Below are positions 17,728 through 25,919 of a stretch of DNA of 64,000 nucleotides, one piece after another. The notes below the pieces were generated by a model that had not been told where the DNA came from, ran no database searches, and saw only the letters and a program-made list of their open reading frames with translations. The stretch is from contig NZ_SROX01000018.1 in the NCBI RefSeq assembly GCF_013141915.1, forward strand, positions 87,132 through 151,131, given 5' to 3'. This stretch comes from Cupriavidus necator. Its GTDB lineage: Bacteria > Pseudomonadota > Gammaproteobacteria > Burkholderiales > Burkholderiaceae. Position 1 is the first letter of the stretch, and every line of letters begins with the position of its first letter. A program made the position numbers and the translations under genes.

Positions 17728-18582
17728 CTAGCCCGCCGAGGCCTCCAGCCACGCCAGCTCGTCTTCGTCGAAACCCGCGGCGCGGCGCGCCTCGAGATTG
17801 AACGGGCCACGCAGCTTCGGGGCGCGGTACTGCTCGGCCAGGCGCGCATAGGTGGCCACGGGCTCCAGCCCGCGCTGCGCGCACAGCCAGCGGTACCAGT
17901 GGTTGCCGATGGCAACGTGGCCGACCTCGTCGCGCAGGATGATGTCGATGATGGCCGCGGCGGCATGGTCGCCGGCGCCGGCCAGCCGGGCGCGCACCGG
18001 CGGCGAGGCATCGAGCCCGCGCGCCTCGAGCGTGCGCGGCACCAGCGCCATGCGCGCGAGCACGTCGCCGGCGGTCTTGTCGGTCATCTCCCACAGGCTG
18101 TTGTGGGCGGGGAAGTCGCCGTAGGCGGCACCGAGCGTGCCGAGGTGGTCGGCCAGCAGCGTGAAGTGGTATGCCTCTTCATCGGCCACGCGCAGCCAGT
18201 CGCGGTAATACGCGGGCGGCATGCCGGCGAAGCGCCAGGCCGCGTCCAGCGCCAGGTTGATCGCATTGAACTCGATATGGCACAGCGCGTGGATCATCGC
18301 CGCGCGCCCGGCCGCGGTCTGCAGCGAGCGGCGCCGCTCGACGTGCTGCGGCGCCACCAGCGGCGGCCGCTCCGGTCGGCCCGGGATGGCATGGGCGGCA
18401 TCGGCATGGATCGGCTCGCCGGCTGCCAGGGCCGCGTCCGGCAAGGTCGTCACGTGGCGGTAAAGTGCCCGCGCCGCCACGGCCTTCGCGCGGGGATCCG
18501 TCATGCACAGTACCGCCAGCGCCTGGTGGCGCGGCGAAAGTGACGGATCAGGCAAAGGGGCGGCGGGTGTTTTTTCTGGCAT
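17728..18582 (-). CDS. DUF455 family ferritin-like protein
   Basis: A 284-residue all-helical protein with the carboxylate/histidine pattern of a ferritin-like di-metal fold: HIEFNAINLALDAAWRF, VADEEAYHFTLLADHL and RDEVGHVAIGNHWYRWLC supply repeated E-x6-H type ligands. Proteins annotated as DUF455 have this pattern; their reaction is not established. Start at 18582 is preferred because the earlier in-frame ATG at 18609 is embedded in TACAAT, a likely -10 box on the minus strand. It is convergent with the MFS gene, 6 bp apart. Confidence 0.83.
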   Translation of the reverse strand: MPEKTPAAPLPDPSLSPRHQALAVLCMTDPRAKAVAARALYRHVTTLPDAALAAGEPIHADAAHAIPGRPERPPLVAPQHVERRRSLQTAAGRAAMIHALCHIEFNAINLALDAAWRFAGMPPAYYRDWLRVADEEAYHFTLLADHLGTLGAAYGDFPAHNSLWEMTDKTAGDVLARMALVPRTLEARGLDASPPVRARLAGAGDHAAAAIIDIILRDEVGHVAIGNHWYRWLCAQRGLEPVATYARLAEQYRAPKLRGPFNLEARRAAGFDEDELAWLEASAG

Positions 18583-18732
18583 GGGCGTAAAATCCGGGTC
18601 TGCCGCCATTGTAGGGCCTGGCCGGTGCCCGACTGCCGCGCAGCCCGGCAGCGCCACCCCCGTTCCCACCGCACCCTTTAAAGTCCGGCGGCAATCCCCA
18701 CTTCAACAAAAGCCATTCGTGCAGGAGACCTC

Positions 18733-19257
18733 ATGGCGCTTTACCAGCTCGGCGACGTCAAGCCCAGTATCGACAGCGATGCCTACGTGGCCCCCGAAGC
18801 CACCATCATCGGCAACGTGACCCTCAAGTCCCGCGCCAGCGCCTGGCCCGGTGTCGTGATCCGGGGCGACAACGAGCCGATCGTGGTCGGCGCGGACACC
18901 AATATCCAGGAGGGCTCGGTGCTGCATACCGACCCGGGCTGCCCGCTGACCCTGGGCGACAAGGTCTCGATCGGCCACCAGGCCATGCTGCATGGCTGCA
19001 CCGTGGGCGAAGGCTCGCTGATCGGGATCCAGGCCGTGGTGCTGAACCGCGCCGTGATCGGCAAGGAATGCCTGGTCGGCGCCGGCGCCGTGGTGACCGA
19101 AGGCAAGGTCTTTCCGGACCGCTCGCTGATCCTGGGTGCGCCGGCCAAGGTGGTGCGCCAGCTGACCGATGCCGACGTCGCCAACCTGTATCGCAACGCC
19201 GAGACCTACGCCACGCGGCAGGCCCTGTACAAGCAACAGCTCAAGCGGATCGGCTGA
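18733..19257 (+). CDS. Gamma-carbonic anhydrase-like hexapeptide-repeat protein (YrdA family)
   Basis: A 174-residue left-handed beta-helix protein. Hexapeptide repeats run from about residue 12 to 140, and zinc-ligand histidines sit in HTDPGCPLTLGDKVSIGHQAMLHGC. A C-terminal helix (NLYRNAETYATRQALYKQQL) packs on the trimer. Family members bind zinc, but carbonic anhydrase activity is often absent, so the role is open. The ATG follows GCAGGAGACCTC. hslO starts 39 bp downstream on the same strand. Confidence 0.92.
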   Translation: MALYQLGDVKPSIDSDAYVAPEATIIGNVTLKSRASAWPGVVIRGDNEPIVVGADTNIQEGSVLHTDPGCPLTLGDKVSIGHQAMLHGCTVGEGSLIGIQAVVLNRAVIGKECLVGAGAVVTEGKVFPDRSLILGAPAKVVRQLTDADVANLYRNAETYATRQALYKQQLKRIG

Positions 19258-19296
19258 CGGCCGCCGCGGCATTTACCGAAACCTCGACCGATTATT

Positions 19297-20298
19297 GTGA
19301 CCGATACCACCACCCCCGACACCCTGCAGAAGTTCCTGTTCGACGCGGCCCCCGTGCGCGGCGAGCTGGTACGCATGGAAGCCACCTGGCAAGAAGTGCT
19401 CGGCCGGCACAGCTACCCCGCGCCGGTGCGCCGGCTGCTGGGCGAACTGATGGCCGCCGCGGCGCTGCTGTCGGCCAACCTGAAGTTCAACGGGGCGCTG
19501 GTGATGCAGCTGCACGGCGACGGTCCGGTGCGCATGCTGGTGGTGGAATGCCTGTCCGACCTGTCGATGCGCGCCACCGCCAAGCTGGCTGACGGCGCGC
19601 ACCTTGCCGACGACGCCACGCTGGCGCAGATGGTCAACGCCCACGGCCACGGCCGCTTTGCCATCACGCTCGACCCGAAGGACAAGCTGCCGGGCCAGCA
19701 GCCGTACCAGGGCATCGTGCCGCTGGCCGACGCGCACGGCCCGCTGGGTTCGATCAGCGCCGTGCTCGAGCACTACATGCAGGCCTCCGAGCAGCTCGAC
19801 ACGCGCCTGTGGCTGGCTGCCGACGACCATGTCGCCGCCGGCATGCTGCTGCAGAAGCTGCCGGCCTATGGCGGCACCGCCGAAGTCGGCGAGACCGGCG
19901 CGCCGCTGGCCAGCCATGCCAGGGCGCAGGACCTCGATACCTGGGACCGTGCGGTACAGCTCGGCACCACGCTGAAGGCTGACGAACTGCTGGCCGAAAC
20001 GCCGGACACCCTGCTGCGCCGCCTGTTCTGGGAAGACTTGCAGGACGCCGGCCTGCGCGTGTTCGAGCCGCTGACGCCGCATTTCCACTGCACCTGCTCG
20101 CGCCCCAAGGTGGCCGGCATGCTGCAGTCACTGGGCCGGGAAGAGATCGAAGGCATCATCGCCGAGCGCGGCCATGTCGAGATCCACTGCGACTTCTGCG
20201 GCCTGCGCTATGAGTTCGACCCGGTCGACTGCGCGCAGCTGTTCTCGGCCACGCCGGTCGCTACCGGCGCCGGCGCCGGTGCCCGCCAGCACCACTGA
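19297..20298 (+). CDS. hslO: Redox-regulated holdase chaperone Hsp33
   Basis: A 333-residue Hsp33, which is switched on by oxidative unfolding to hold unfolding proteins in the cytoplasm. The N-terminal substrate-binding domain spans about residues 1-240. The redox switch is visible as Cys265-x-Cys267 (HCTCSRPK) and Cys298-x-x-Cys301 (CDFC), which bind zinc when reduced. The start is GTG, placing residues TDTTTPDTLQKFLFD at the N-terminus. It is longer than the E. coli protein (292), mainly through an Ala/Gly tail. Confidence 0.95.
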   Translation: MTDTTTPDTLQKFLFDAAPVRGELVRMEATWQEVLGRHSYPAPVRRLLGELMAAAALLSANLKFNGALVMQLHGDGPVRMLVVECLSDLSMRATAKLADGAHLADDATLAQMVNAHGHGRFAITLDPKDKLPGQQPYQGIVPLADAHGPLGSISAVLEHYMQASEQLDTRLWLAADDHVAAGMLLQKLPAYGGTAEVGETGAPLASHARAQDLDTWDRAVQLGTTLKADELLAETPDTLLRRLFWEDLQDAGLRVFEPLTPHFHCTCSRPKVAGMLQSLGREEIEGIIAERGHVEIHCDFCGLRYEFDPVDCAQLFSATPVATGAGAGARQHH

Positions 20299-20307
20299 GC
20301 GGCATTC

Positions 20308-20329
20308 GGCAGCGCCTGCGTGCGCTGCC
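20308..20329 (+). terminator. Hairpin after hslO
   Basis: An 8-bp stem (GGCAGCGC / GCGCTGCC) with a 6-nt loop begins 10 nt after the hslO stop. It has no U-run, so it may act only as an RNA 3' stabiliser or with Rho. Confidence 0.35.
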
Positions 20330-20457
20330 GCACCGGGGTGGGCGGTCCAAGGCATCCTGCGCGCGGCGCGATGGAAACATCGGTCTTGCCGCCGGGTCCA
20401 ACGGCTGTACGATGGCAGCATCCAGTTAGTTGCCGAGCCGCGAGCCTGAGAACCGCC

Positions 20458-20880
20458 ATGTCCGCCCGAGCCAACCCTCCCCAGCCTGAGTCCGCATCCC
20501 GCGCCGGTGTTCCGCTACGTGGCACCGCAGCCGGCGCCGCGTTCGCTGCGTTGCTGCTGGCAGCCGGTTGCGCGCAGATCCCGCGCGACGTCAATGGCTC
20601 GCCGCCCACCGCGCGGCTGGCACCCAACGCGATGCCGCCGGCGCCGCTGACCGCCGAAGACAGGCAGAAGCTTGACGCGCTGAACCAGCAGGTGTTGCGC
20701 GACCAGGCCGCGGCGATCGCGCTGGACCAGCAGGCCGCGGCCGCGCGCGCGGCCTATGGCTATCCCAACACCAGCTGGAACCTGTATTACGGGGGATGGG
20801 GTGGCGGCCACTGGGGCGGTGGCGTCAGCGTCGGCATGCCCGGCTGGGGCTGGGGCGGCTATCCGTACGGCTGGTGGTGA
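20458..20880 (+). CDS. Lipoprotein with Gly/Trp/Tyr-rich tail
   Basis: A 140-residue predicted lipoprotein of unknown function. The hydrophobic segment AFAALLLAAGC gives a lipobox with Cys38. A short charged helical region (LTAEDRQKLDALNQQVLRDQAAAIALDQ) follows, and the C-terminus is an aromatic glycine chain with repeated WGGG/GGWGG elements ending YGWW. A TACGAT about 45 nt upstream could be its -10 box. The gene is separate from hslO (159-bp gap) and convergent with ftsB. The tail resembles surface-exposed or flexible glycine-rich segments, but no domain was recognised. Confidence 0.75.
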   Translation: MSARANPPQPESASRAGVPLRGTAAGAAFAALLLAAGCAQIPRDVNGSPPTARLAPNAMPPAPLTAEDRQKLDALNQQVLRDQAAAIALDQQAAAARAAYGYPNTSWNLYYGGWGGGHWGGGVSVGMPGWGWGGYPYGWW

Positions 20881-20892
20881 ACCGGGCCTCCG

Positions 20893-20913
20893 GCTGGCTT
20901 GAGGCAAGCCAGC
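20893..20913. terminator. Hairpin at convergent lipoprotein/ftsB junction
   Basis: A perfect 9-bp stem (GCTGGCTTG / CAAGCCAGC) with loop AGG sits in the 53 bp between the two stop codons. It is symmetric and could serve both strands, but neither side has a T-run. Confidence 0.45.
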
Positions 20914-20933
20914 GGAACGCGGCGGACCGATGC

Positions 20934-21275
20934 CTAGTGGCCGCCCCGACCGGCGACTGAATTCGCCGGCGGCGGCAATGGCGGCGTGGCGCTGACCTTG
21001 GGCGCCGGCGCGACGAACTGCACGAAGACCTCGCCTTCCCGCACCATACCCAGCTCGTAGCGGGCCCGTTCCTCGATCGCTCCGGTACCGTCCTGCAAAT
21101 CGGCGACTTCCCCTTCCAGCTTGGCATTGCGCAGCTTGAGCGTCTGGTTGCGCGTGCCCTGCTCGGTCAGTTGCCGGTTCAGGTCCCATACGCGCAGCCA
21201 GCCGCCCTTGCCCAGCCAGAGTGGGTACTGGACGGCAAGCAGCAGCACGAACAACAGCAGCGAGATCAGGCGCAT
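20934..21275 (-). CDS. ftsB: Cell division protein FtsB
   Basis: A 113-residue bitopic inner-membrane protein of the divisome, partner of FtsL and FtsQ. Residues 1-20 (MRLISLLLFVLLLAVQYPLW) form the membrane segment, followed by GKGGWLRVWDLNRQLTEQ and a periplasmic coiled coil. The conserved ERARYELGMVREGEVFVQ end is present, then a Pro-rich tail. The position just downstream of eno is conserved in proteobacteria. A terminator-like hairpin separates it from eno, so it may have a weak promoter of its own or rely on readthrough. Confidence 0.93.
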   Translation of the reverse strand: MRLISLLLFVLLLAVQYPLWLGKGGWLRVWDLNRQLTEQGTRNQTLKLRNAKLEGEVADLQDGTGAIEERARYELGMVREGEVFVQFVAPAPKVSATPPLPPPANSVAGRGGH

Positions 21276-21354
21276 GAAAGGTGGCGGACAGGAATTTCCG
21301 CACAATGATCTGCGAACTCAGCCTGGAAGGCAATTGCCAGGCAGATTTCGATAC

Positions 21355-21390
21355 AAAAACGGCGGCGGCCAGGAAGTCCCGGCCGCCGCC
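21355..21390 (-). terminator. Intrinsic terminator after eno
   Basis: On the minus strand a 10-bp GC stem (GGCGGCGGCC / GGCCGCCGCC) with a 10-nt loop is followed by GTTTTTG. It lies between eno and ftsB and should limit readthrough into ftsB. Confidence 0.75.
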
Positions 21391-21442
21391 ATTCCATCCG
21401 CTTGCGCCGCTCCCGCTAGCGCGGGACCGACGCGGCAAGGGG

Positions 21443-22732
21443 TCAGCGCAGGTTGTAGAACGCGCCCTTGCCCGGGTAGCTGGCGATATCGCCGAGGTCT
21501 TCCTCGATGCGCAGCAGCTGGTTGTACTTGGCCATGCGGTCCGAGCGCGACAGCGAACCGGTCTTGATCTGGCCGGCGTTGGTGCCCACTGCAATGTCGG
21601 CAATGGTGCTGTCTTCGGTTTCGCCCGAGCGGTGCGAGATCACGGCGGTGTAGCCGGCGCGCTTGGCCATCTCGATCGCGGCGAAGGTCTCGGTCAGGGT
21701 ACCGATCTGGTTGATCTTGATCAGGATCGAGTTGCCGATGCCCTTCTCGATGCCTTCCTTCAGGATCTTGGTGTTGGTGACGAACAGGTCGTCGCCCACC
21801 AGCTGCACGCGCTTGCCCAGCTTGTCGGTCAGCGTCTTCCAGCCGTCCCAGTCGCCTTCGGCCATGCCGTCCTCGATCGACACGATCGGGAACTTGTCGC
21901 ACAGGTTGGCCAGGTAGTCGGCGAACTGCGTCGAGCTCAGCTTCAGGCCTTCGCCTTCCAGCTGGTACACGCCTTCGGCCTCGTGGTAGAACTCGCTGGC
22001 GGCGCAGTCCAGCGCCAGCAGCACGTCCTCGCCAGCGCGGTAGCCGGCCTTCTCGATGGCCTGCACGATGGTGTTCAGGCACTCTTCATTGGAAGAGAAG
22101 TTCGGCGCGAAGCCGCCTTCGTCGCCCACCGCGGTGGACATGCCCTTGTCGGCCAGGATCTTCTTCAGCGCGTGGAAGATCTCGGCACCGCAGCGCAGGG
22201 CTTCGCGGAAGCTGGTCTGCGACACCGGCATGACCATGAATTCCTGGATGTCCAGGCTGTTGTTGGCGTGCGCGCCGCCGTTGACGATATTCATCATCGG
22301 CACCGGCAGCTGCATCGCGCCCGAACCGCCGAAGTAGCGGTACAGCGGCAGGCCGGCTTCTTCGGCGGCGGCCTTGGCCACGGCCATCGACACCGCCAGC
22401 ATGGCGTTGGCGCCCAGGCGGCCCTTGTTCTCGGTGCCGTCGAGGTCGATCAGGGTGCGGTCCAGGAACGCCTGCTCGGAGGCGTCCAGGCCCATGATGG
22501 CTTCGGAGATCTCGGTGTTGATGTGCTCGACGGCCTTCAGCACGCCCTTGCCCAGGTAGCGGCTCTTGTCGCCGTCACGCAGCTCGATGGCTTCGCGCGA
22601 ACCGGTCGACGCGCCCGACGGCACCGCCGCACGGCCCATCACGCCGGATTCCAGCAGCACGTCGCACTCGACGGTGGGGTTGCCGCGCGAGTCGAGAACC
22701 TCGCGACCGATGATATCTACGATTGCACTCAT
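21443..22732 (-). CDS. eno: Enolase
   Basis: A 429-residue phosphopyruvate hydratase, converting 2-phosphoglycerate to phosphoenolpyruvate in glycolysis and the lower Entner-Doudoroff route. Landmarks are REVLDSRGNPTVE, PSGASTGSREAIELRDGD, the metal aspartate/glutamate region SIEDGMAEGDWDGW, and the signature SHRSGETEDSTIADIAVGTNAGQIKTG. Length and motifs are complete. It is transcribed in the order pyrG-kdsA-DUF1330-eno-ftsB, a common proteobacterial arrangement. Enolase often joins the RNA degradosome, but nothing in the sequence tests this here. Confidence 0.98.
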   Translation of the reverse strand: MSAIVDIIGREVLDSRGNPTVECDVLLESGVMGRAAVPSGASTGSREAIELRDGDKSRYLGKGVLKAVEHINTEISEAIMGLDASEQAFLDRTLIDLDGTENKGRLGANAMLAVSMAVAKAAAEEAGLPLYRYFGGSGAMQLPVPMMNIVNGGAHANNSLDIQEFMVMPVSQTSFREALRCGAEIFHALKKILADKGMSTAVGDEGGFAPNFSSNEECLNTIVQAIEKAGYRAGEDVLLALDCAASEFYHEAEGVYQLEGEGLKLSSTQFADYLANLCDKFPIVSIEDGMAEGDWDGWKTLTDKLGKRVQLVGDDLFVTNTKILKEGIEKGIGNSILIKINQIGTLTETFAAIEMAKRAGYTAVISHRSGETEDSTIADIAVGTNAGQIKTGSLSRSDRMAKYNQLLRIEEDLGDIASYPGKGAFYNLR

Positions 22733-22797
22733 GAATTCCTCTCTGACTGTTGATTCTTGCTGCTGATCACTTCAACCCGCGCGCGTGTCAGGCGCGT

Positions 22798-22826
22798 GTC
22801 ATGCGCGAAAGCCACGCGCGCATGAC
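22798..22826. repeat. Inverted repeat between DUF1330 gene and eno
   Basis: GTCATGCGCG and CGCGCATGAC face each other across 9 bp in the 114-bp gap. On the minus strand it would fold as a 10-bp stem in the eno leader or after the DUF1330 gene. No T-run follows. Confidence 0.4.
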
Positions 22827-22846
22827 GCTGCCTGGCGCCTGCCGGC

Positions 22847-23140
22847 TCAGGCGGCGCCTTCGACCACGATCATGTTCATCTTCGCCGCATGTTCGCGCGA
22901 CTTGCGCGCGGCACGGTAGGCCTCGCCGTCGTGGAAGGCCTTGGCGGCTTCATAGCTTGGGAATTTCAGCACCACCACGCGCGTCGGCGCCCACTCGCCC
23001 TCCAGCGTCTCGGTCTTGCCGCCGCGCACCAGCACTTCGGCGCCATGGATCTGCATGGCCTTGCTCGAAAGCACCTTGTATTGCTCGTACTGCTGGGGGT
23101 CGGTCACATCGATGTAGGCGATGATAAAGCCCGCGGCCAT
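22847..23140 (-). CDS. DUF1330 family small protein (dimeric alpha/beta-barrel ferredoxin-like fold)
   Basis: A 97-residue protein with the compact pattern of DUF1330: YIDVTDPQQYEQYKVLSSKAMQIHGAEVLVRGGKTETLEGEW, then RVVVLKFPSYEAAKAFHDGEAYRAARKSR. The fold resembles small antibiotic-biosynthesis-monooxygenase-like dimers. The biochemical role is unknown. It lies between kdsA and eno, an arrangement that is usual in Cupriavidus/Ralstonia relatives as far as I recall. It is probably co-transcribed with kdsA, 91 bp upstream. Confidence 0.88.
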   Translation of the reverse strand: MAAGFIIAYIDVTDPQQYEQYKVLSSKAMQIHGAEVLVRGGKTETLEGEWAPTRVVVLKFPSYEAAKAFHDGEAYRAARKSREHAAKMNMIVVEGAA

Positions 23141-23231
23141 GGAGAATCTCCCGATTTTTTGTATGGTCTTTCGATATGGTTTGTCACCGCCGGCACCCGG
23201 GGCGCGCGGCGGCGAACAGAGCGGGCCGCGC

Positions 23232-24101
23232 TCAGGCGCAGGCCGGCCAGCCGAAATTGTCTTCGAGGAAACCGGCGCGCTTGACCAGCGTGTCCAGTTC
23301 CTTGAGCACGGCCAGCAGTTCCTTCATGCGCGACAGCGGCACCGCGTTGGGGCCGTCCGACATGGCCTTGCTCGGGTCCGGATGCGTTTCCATGAACAGG
23401 CCGGCGACACCGGTGGCAACCGCGGCACGCGACAGCACCGGCACGAACTCGCGCTGGCCGCCCGAGCTGGTGCCCTGACCGCCGGGCAGCTGCACCGAGT
23501 GAGTGGCATCGAACACCACCGGGGCGCCGGTCTCGCGCATGATCGCGAGCGAGCGCATGTCGGACACCAGGTTGTTGTAGCCGAACGAAACGCCACGCTC
23601 GCAGGCCATGAAGACATCGTCGGGCAGACCGGCTTCGCGCGCGGCATCGCGCGCCTTGTCGATCACGTTCTTCATGTCGTGCGGCGCCAGGAACTGGCCC
23701 TTCTTGATGTTCACCGGCTTGCCGCTTTGCGCGCAGGCACGGATGAAATCGGTCTGGCGGCACAGGAACGCCGGCGTCTGCAGCACGTCGACCACGGCGG
23801 CAACGGGCTGGATCTCGTCGATTTCGTGGATGTCGGTCAGCACCGGCACGCCGATCTCGCGCTTGACGGTGGCCAGGATCTCCAGGCCCTTCTCCATGCC
23901 CAGGCCGCGGAACGACTTGCCCGATGAACGGTTGGCCTTGTCGAACGACGACTTGTAGATGAACGGGATGCCCAGTTCCGTGGTGATGGCCTTGAGCTCG
24001 CCCGCGGTATCCAGCGCCATCTGCTCGGACTCGATCACGCACGGACCCGCGATCAGGAAGAACGGCTTATCGAGGCCGGCCTCGAAACCACAGAGTTTCA
24101 T
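23232..24101 (-). CDS. kdsA: 3-deoxy-D-manno-octulosonate 8-phosphate synthase
   Basis: A 289-residue aldolase condensing phosphoenolpyruvate with arabinose 5-phosphate for the KDO of lipopolysaccharide. Landmarks are IAGPCVIESEQ, KSSFDKANRSSGKSFRGLGMEKGL, VLTDIHEIDEIQPVA, VNIKKGQFLAPHDM and the VFDATHSVQLPGGQG segment. The ATG at 24101 follows AGGAGAGAAGTC. The start lies 26 bp after the pyrG stop, so the two are co-transcribed. Confidence 0.97.
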   Translation of the reverse strand: MKLCGFEAGLDKPFFLIAGPCVIESEQMALDTAGELKAITTELGIPFIYKSSFDKANRSSGKSFRGLGMEKGLEILATVKREIGVPVLTDIHEIDEIQPVAAVVDVLQTPAFLCRQTDFIRACAQSGKPVNIKKGQFLAPHDMKNVIDKARDAAREAGLPDDVFMACERGVSFGYNNLVSDMRSLAIMRETGAPVVFDATHSVQLPGGQGTSSGGQREFVPVLSRAAVATGVAGLFMETHPDPSKAMSDGPNAVPLSRMKELLAVLKELDTLVKRAGFLEDNFGWPACA

Positions 24102-24127
24102 GACTTCTCTCCTGCTTGCGCCGGGCC

Positions 24128-25780
24128 TTACGCGCCCTTGCGCTGCTGGCTGGCCAGCGCGGCTTCGACGTAGGCCTTGAACAGCGGATGGCCGTCGCGC
24201 GGCGTCGAGGTGAATTCGGGGTGGAACTGTACGCCGACGAACCACGGGTGCATCGATTCGGGCAGTTCCATCATTTCCGGCAGGTTCTCGGTCGGCGTGC
24301 GCGCCGAGATCACCATGCCGGCCTTCTCCAGCGTCGGCACGTAGTGGTTGTTGACCTCGTAGCGGTGGCGATGGCGCTCGTTGACCTCGGCGCCGTAGAT
24401 GGCGTTGGCCTTGGTGCCTTCCTTGACCGGCACGCGCTGCGCGCCCAGGCGCATGGTCCCGCCCAGGTCGGAATCGGCCGAGCGCTGCTCGACCTTGCCT
24501 TCGCGGTCGACCCACTCGGTGATCAGCGCGACCACCGGGTGCTCCGTTTCCAGGTTGAACTCGGTCGAGTTGGCGTCGGCCATGCCGGCCAGGTGGCGGG
24601 CAAATTCGATCACCGCCAGCTGCATGCCCAGGCAGATGCCAAGGTACGGGATCTTGTTCTCGCGGGCGTACTGGATCGCGCGGATCTTGCCTTCGGTGCC
24701 GCGCTTGCCGAAGCCGCCCGGCACCAGGATGGCGTCCAGCGGCGCCAGCACTTCGAGGTGGCCCGATTCCAGCTCCTCGGAATCGATGTACTCGATGTTG
24801 ACACGCGTGGCGGTGTGCATGCCGGCGTGGCGCAGCGCCTCGATCAGCGACTTGTACGACTCGGTCAGGTCGACATACTTGCCGACCATGCCGATGGTGA
24901 TCTCGTGCTCGGGATTTTCCTGGGCGTTGACCAGCTTCTGCCACATCGACAGGTCAGCCGGCTTGGGATCCAGGCGCAGTTCCTCGCAGATCAGGCGGTC
25001 CAGGCCCTGCTCGTTGAGCATCTGCGGGATCTTGTAGATGCTGTCCGCGTCCCAAACCGAAATCACGGCGTCTTGCGGGATATTGGCGAACAGCGAGATC
25101 TTGGCGCGCTCGTCGTCCGGGATGGGGCGGTCGGCGCGGCACAGCAACGCGGTCGGCGAGATGCCGATTTCACGCAGCTTCTGCACCGAGTGCTGGGTCG
25201 GCTTGGTCTTCAACTCGCCGGCGCTGGCAATGAACGGCACCAGCGTCAGGTGCACGAAGGCGCAGTGGTTGCGGCCCATGCGCAGGCTCATCTGGCGCGC
25301 GGCTTCCAGGAACGGCAGCGATTCGATGTCACCCACGGTGCCGCCGATTTCCACCAGCGCCACGTCGGCCTTGCCGTCGTGCGACGCGGCCGCGCCCTTT
25401 TCGACAAAGGCCTGGATCTCGTTGGTGATATGCGGGATCACCTGCACGGTCTTGCCCAGGTATTCGCCGCGGCGCTCCTTGCGGATCACCGATTCGTAGA
25501 TCTGGCCAGTGGTGAAGTTGTTCGACTTGCGCATCTTGGCCGAGACGAAACGCTCGTAGTGGCCGAGATCGAGGTCGGTTTCCGCACCGTCTTCCGTGAC
25601 AAACACCTCGCCATGCTGGAAGGGGCTCATCGTGCCGGGATCGACGTTGATGTAGGGATCGAGCTTGAGGAGGGTGACTTTGAGGCCGCGCGACTCAAGG
25701 ATGGCCGCGAGCGAGGCAGCAGCGATGCCCTTGCCGAGAGAAGAGACGACGCCACCGGTGACGAAGACGAATTTGGTCAT
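24128..25780 (-). CDS. pyrG: CTP synthase
   Basis: A 550-residue enzyme making CTP from UTP, ATP and glutamine. The N-terminal synthetase domain starts with KFVFVTGGVVSSLGKGI (P-loop) and contains the DPYINVDPGTMSPFQHGEVFV segment. The C-terminal class I glutaminase domain (about 290-545) has GGFGKRG, the nucleophile elbow YLGICLGMQLAVIEFAR, and VQFHPEF for the catalytic His-Glu pair. It heads the pyrG-kdsA-DUF1330-eno run. A perfect TATAAT lies 27 nt upstream. Confidence 0.98.
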   Translation of the reverse strand: MTKFVFVTGGVVSSLGKGIAAASLAAILESRGLKVTLLKLDPYINVDPGTMSPFQHGEVFVTEDGAETDLDLGHYERFVSAKMRKSNNFTTGQIYESVIRKERRGEYLGKTVQVIPHITNEIQAFVEKGAAASHDGKADVALVEIGGTVGDIESLPFLEAARQMSLRMGRNHCAFVHLTLVPFIASAGELKTKPTQHSVQKLREIGISPTALLCRADRPIPDDERAKISLFANIPQDAVISVWDADSIYKIPQMLNEQGLDRLICEELRLDPKPADLSMWQKLVNAQENPEHEITIGMVGKYVDLTESYKSLIEALRHAGMHTATRVNIEYIDSEELESGHLEVLAPLDAILVPGGFGKRGTEGKIRAIQYARENKIPYLGICLGMQLAVIEFARHLAGMADANSTEFNLETEHPVVALITEWVDREGKVEQRSADSDLGGTMRLGAQRVPVKEGTKANAIYGAEVNERHRHRYEVNNHYVPTLEKAGMVISARTPTENLPEMMELPESMHPWFVGVQFHPEFTSTPRDGHPLFKAYVEAALASQQRKGA

Positions 25781-25806
25781 AAACCGAGCTTGCCGGGGAA
25801 ATCGGG

Positions 25807-25812
25807 ATTATA
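25807..25812 (-). promoter_or_regulatory. -10 box of pyrG
   Basis: TATAAT on the minus strand, 26 bp before the pyrG ATG. This would leave a leader of only about 20 nt. No matching -35 box is clear in the GC-rich upstream sequence. Confidence 0.55.
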
Positions 25813-25851
25813 CATGAGAGCCCGTGCCCCGCCGACCCGGAAATTGTGACA

Positions 25852-25874
25852 GCAGCCCGGCTCTGGCGGGCTGC
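25852..25874 (-). terminator. Hairpin between the Anbu-linked hydrolase gene and pyrG
   Basis: An 8-bp stem (GCAGCCCG / CGGGCTGC) with a 7-nt loop lies in the 139-bp gap. On the minus strand it is followed by TGTCACAATTT, not a clean U-run. It may end the Anbu-region transcript before the pyrG promoter. Confidence 0.4.
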
Positions 25875-25919
25875 GCGCCATGTTGACGGCGGGCTGCGGC
25901 GCATGCGCCGCACGCTGGC

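Noticed and set aside
23232..24944. Open frame of 570 codons joining kdsA to sequence within pyrG
   Set aside because: Only the last 289 residues are KdsA; the first part lies antisense-frame within pyrG and is compositional noise. The ATG at 24101 with AGGAGAG is the real start.
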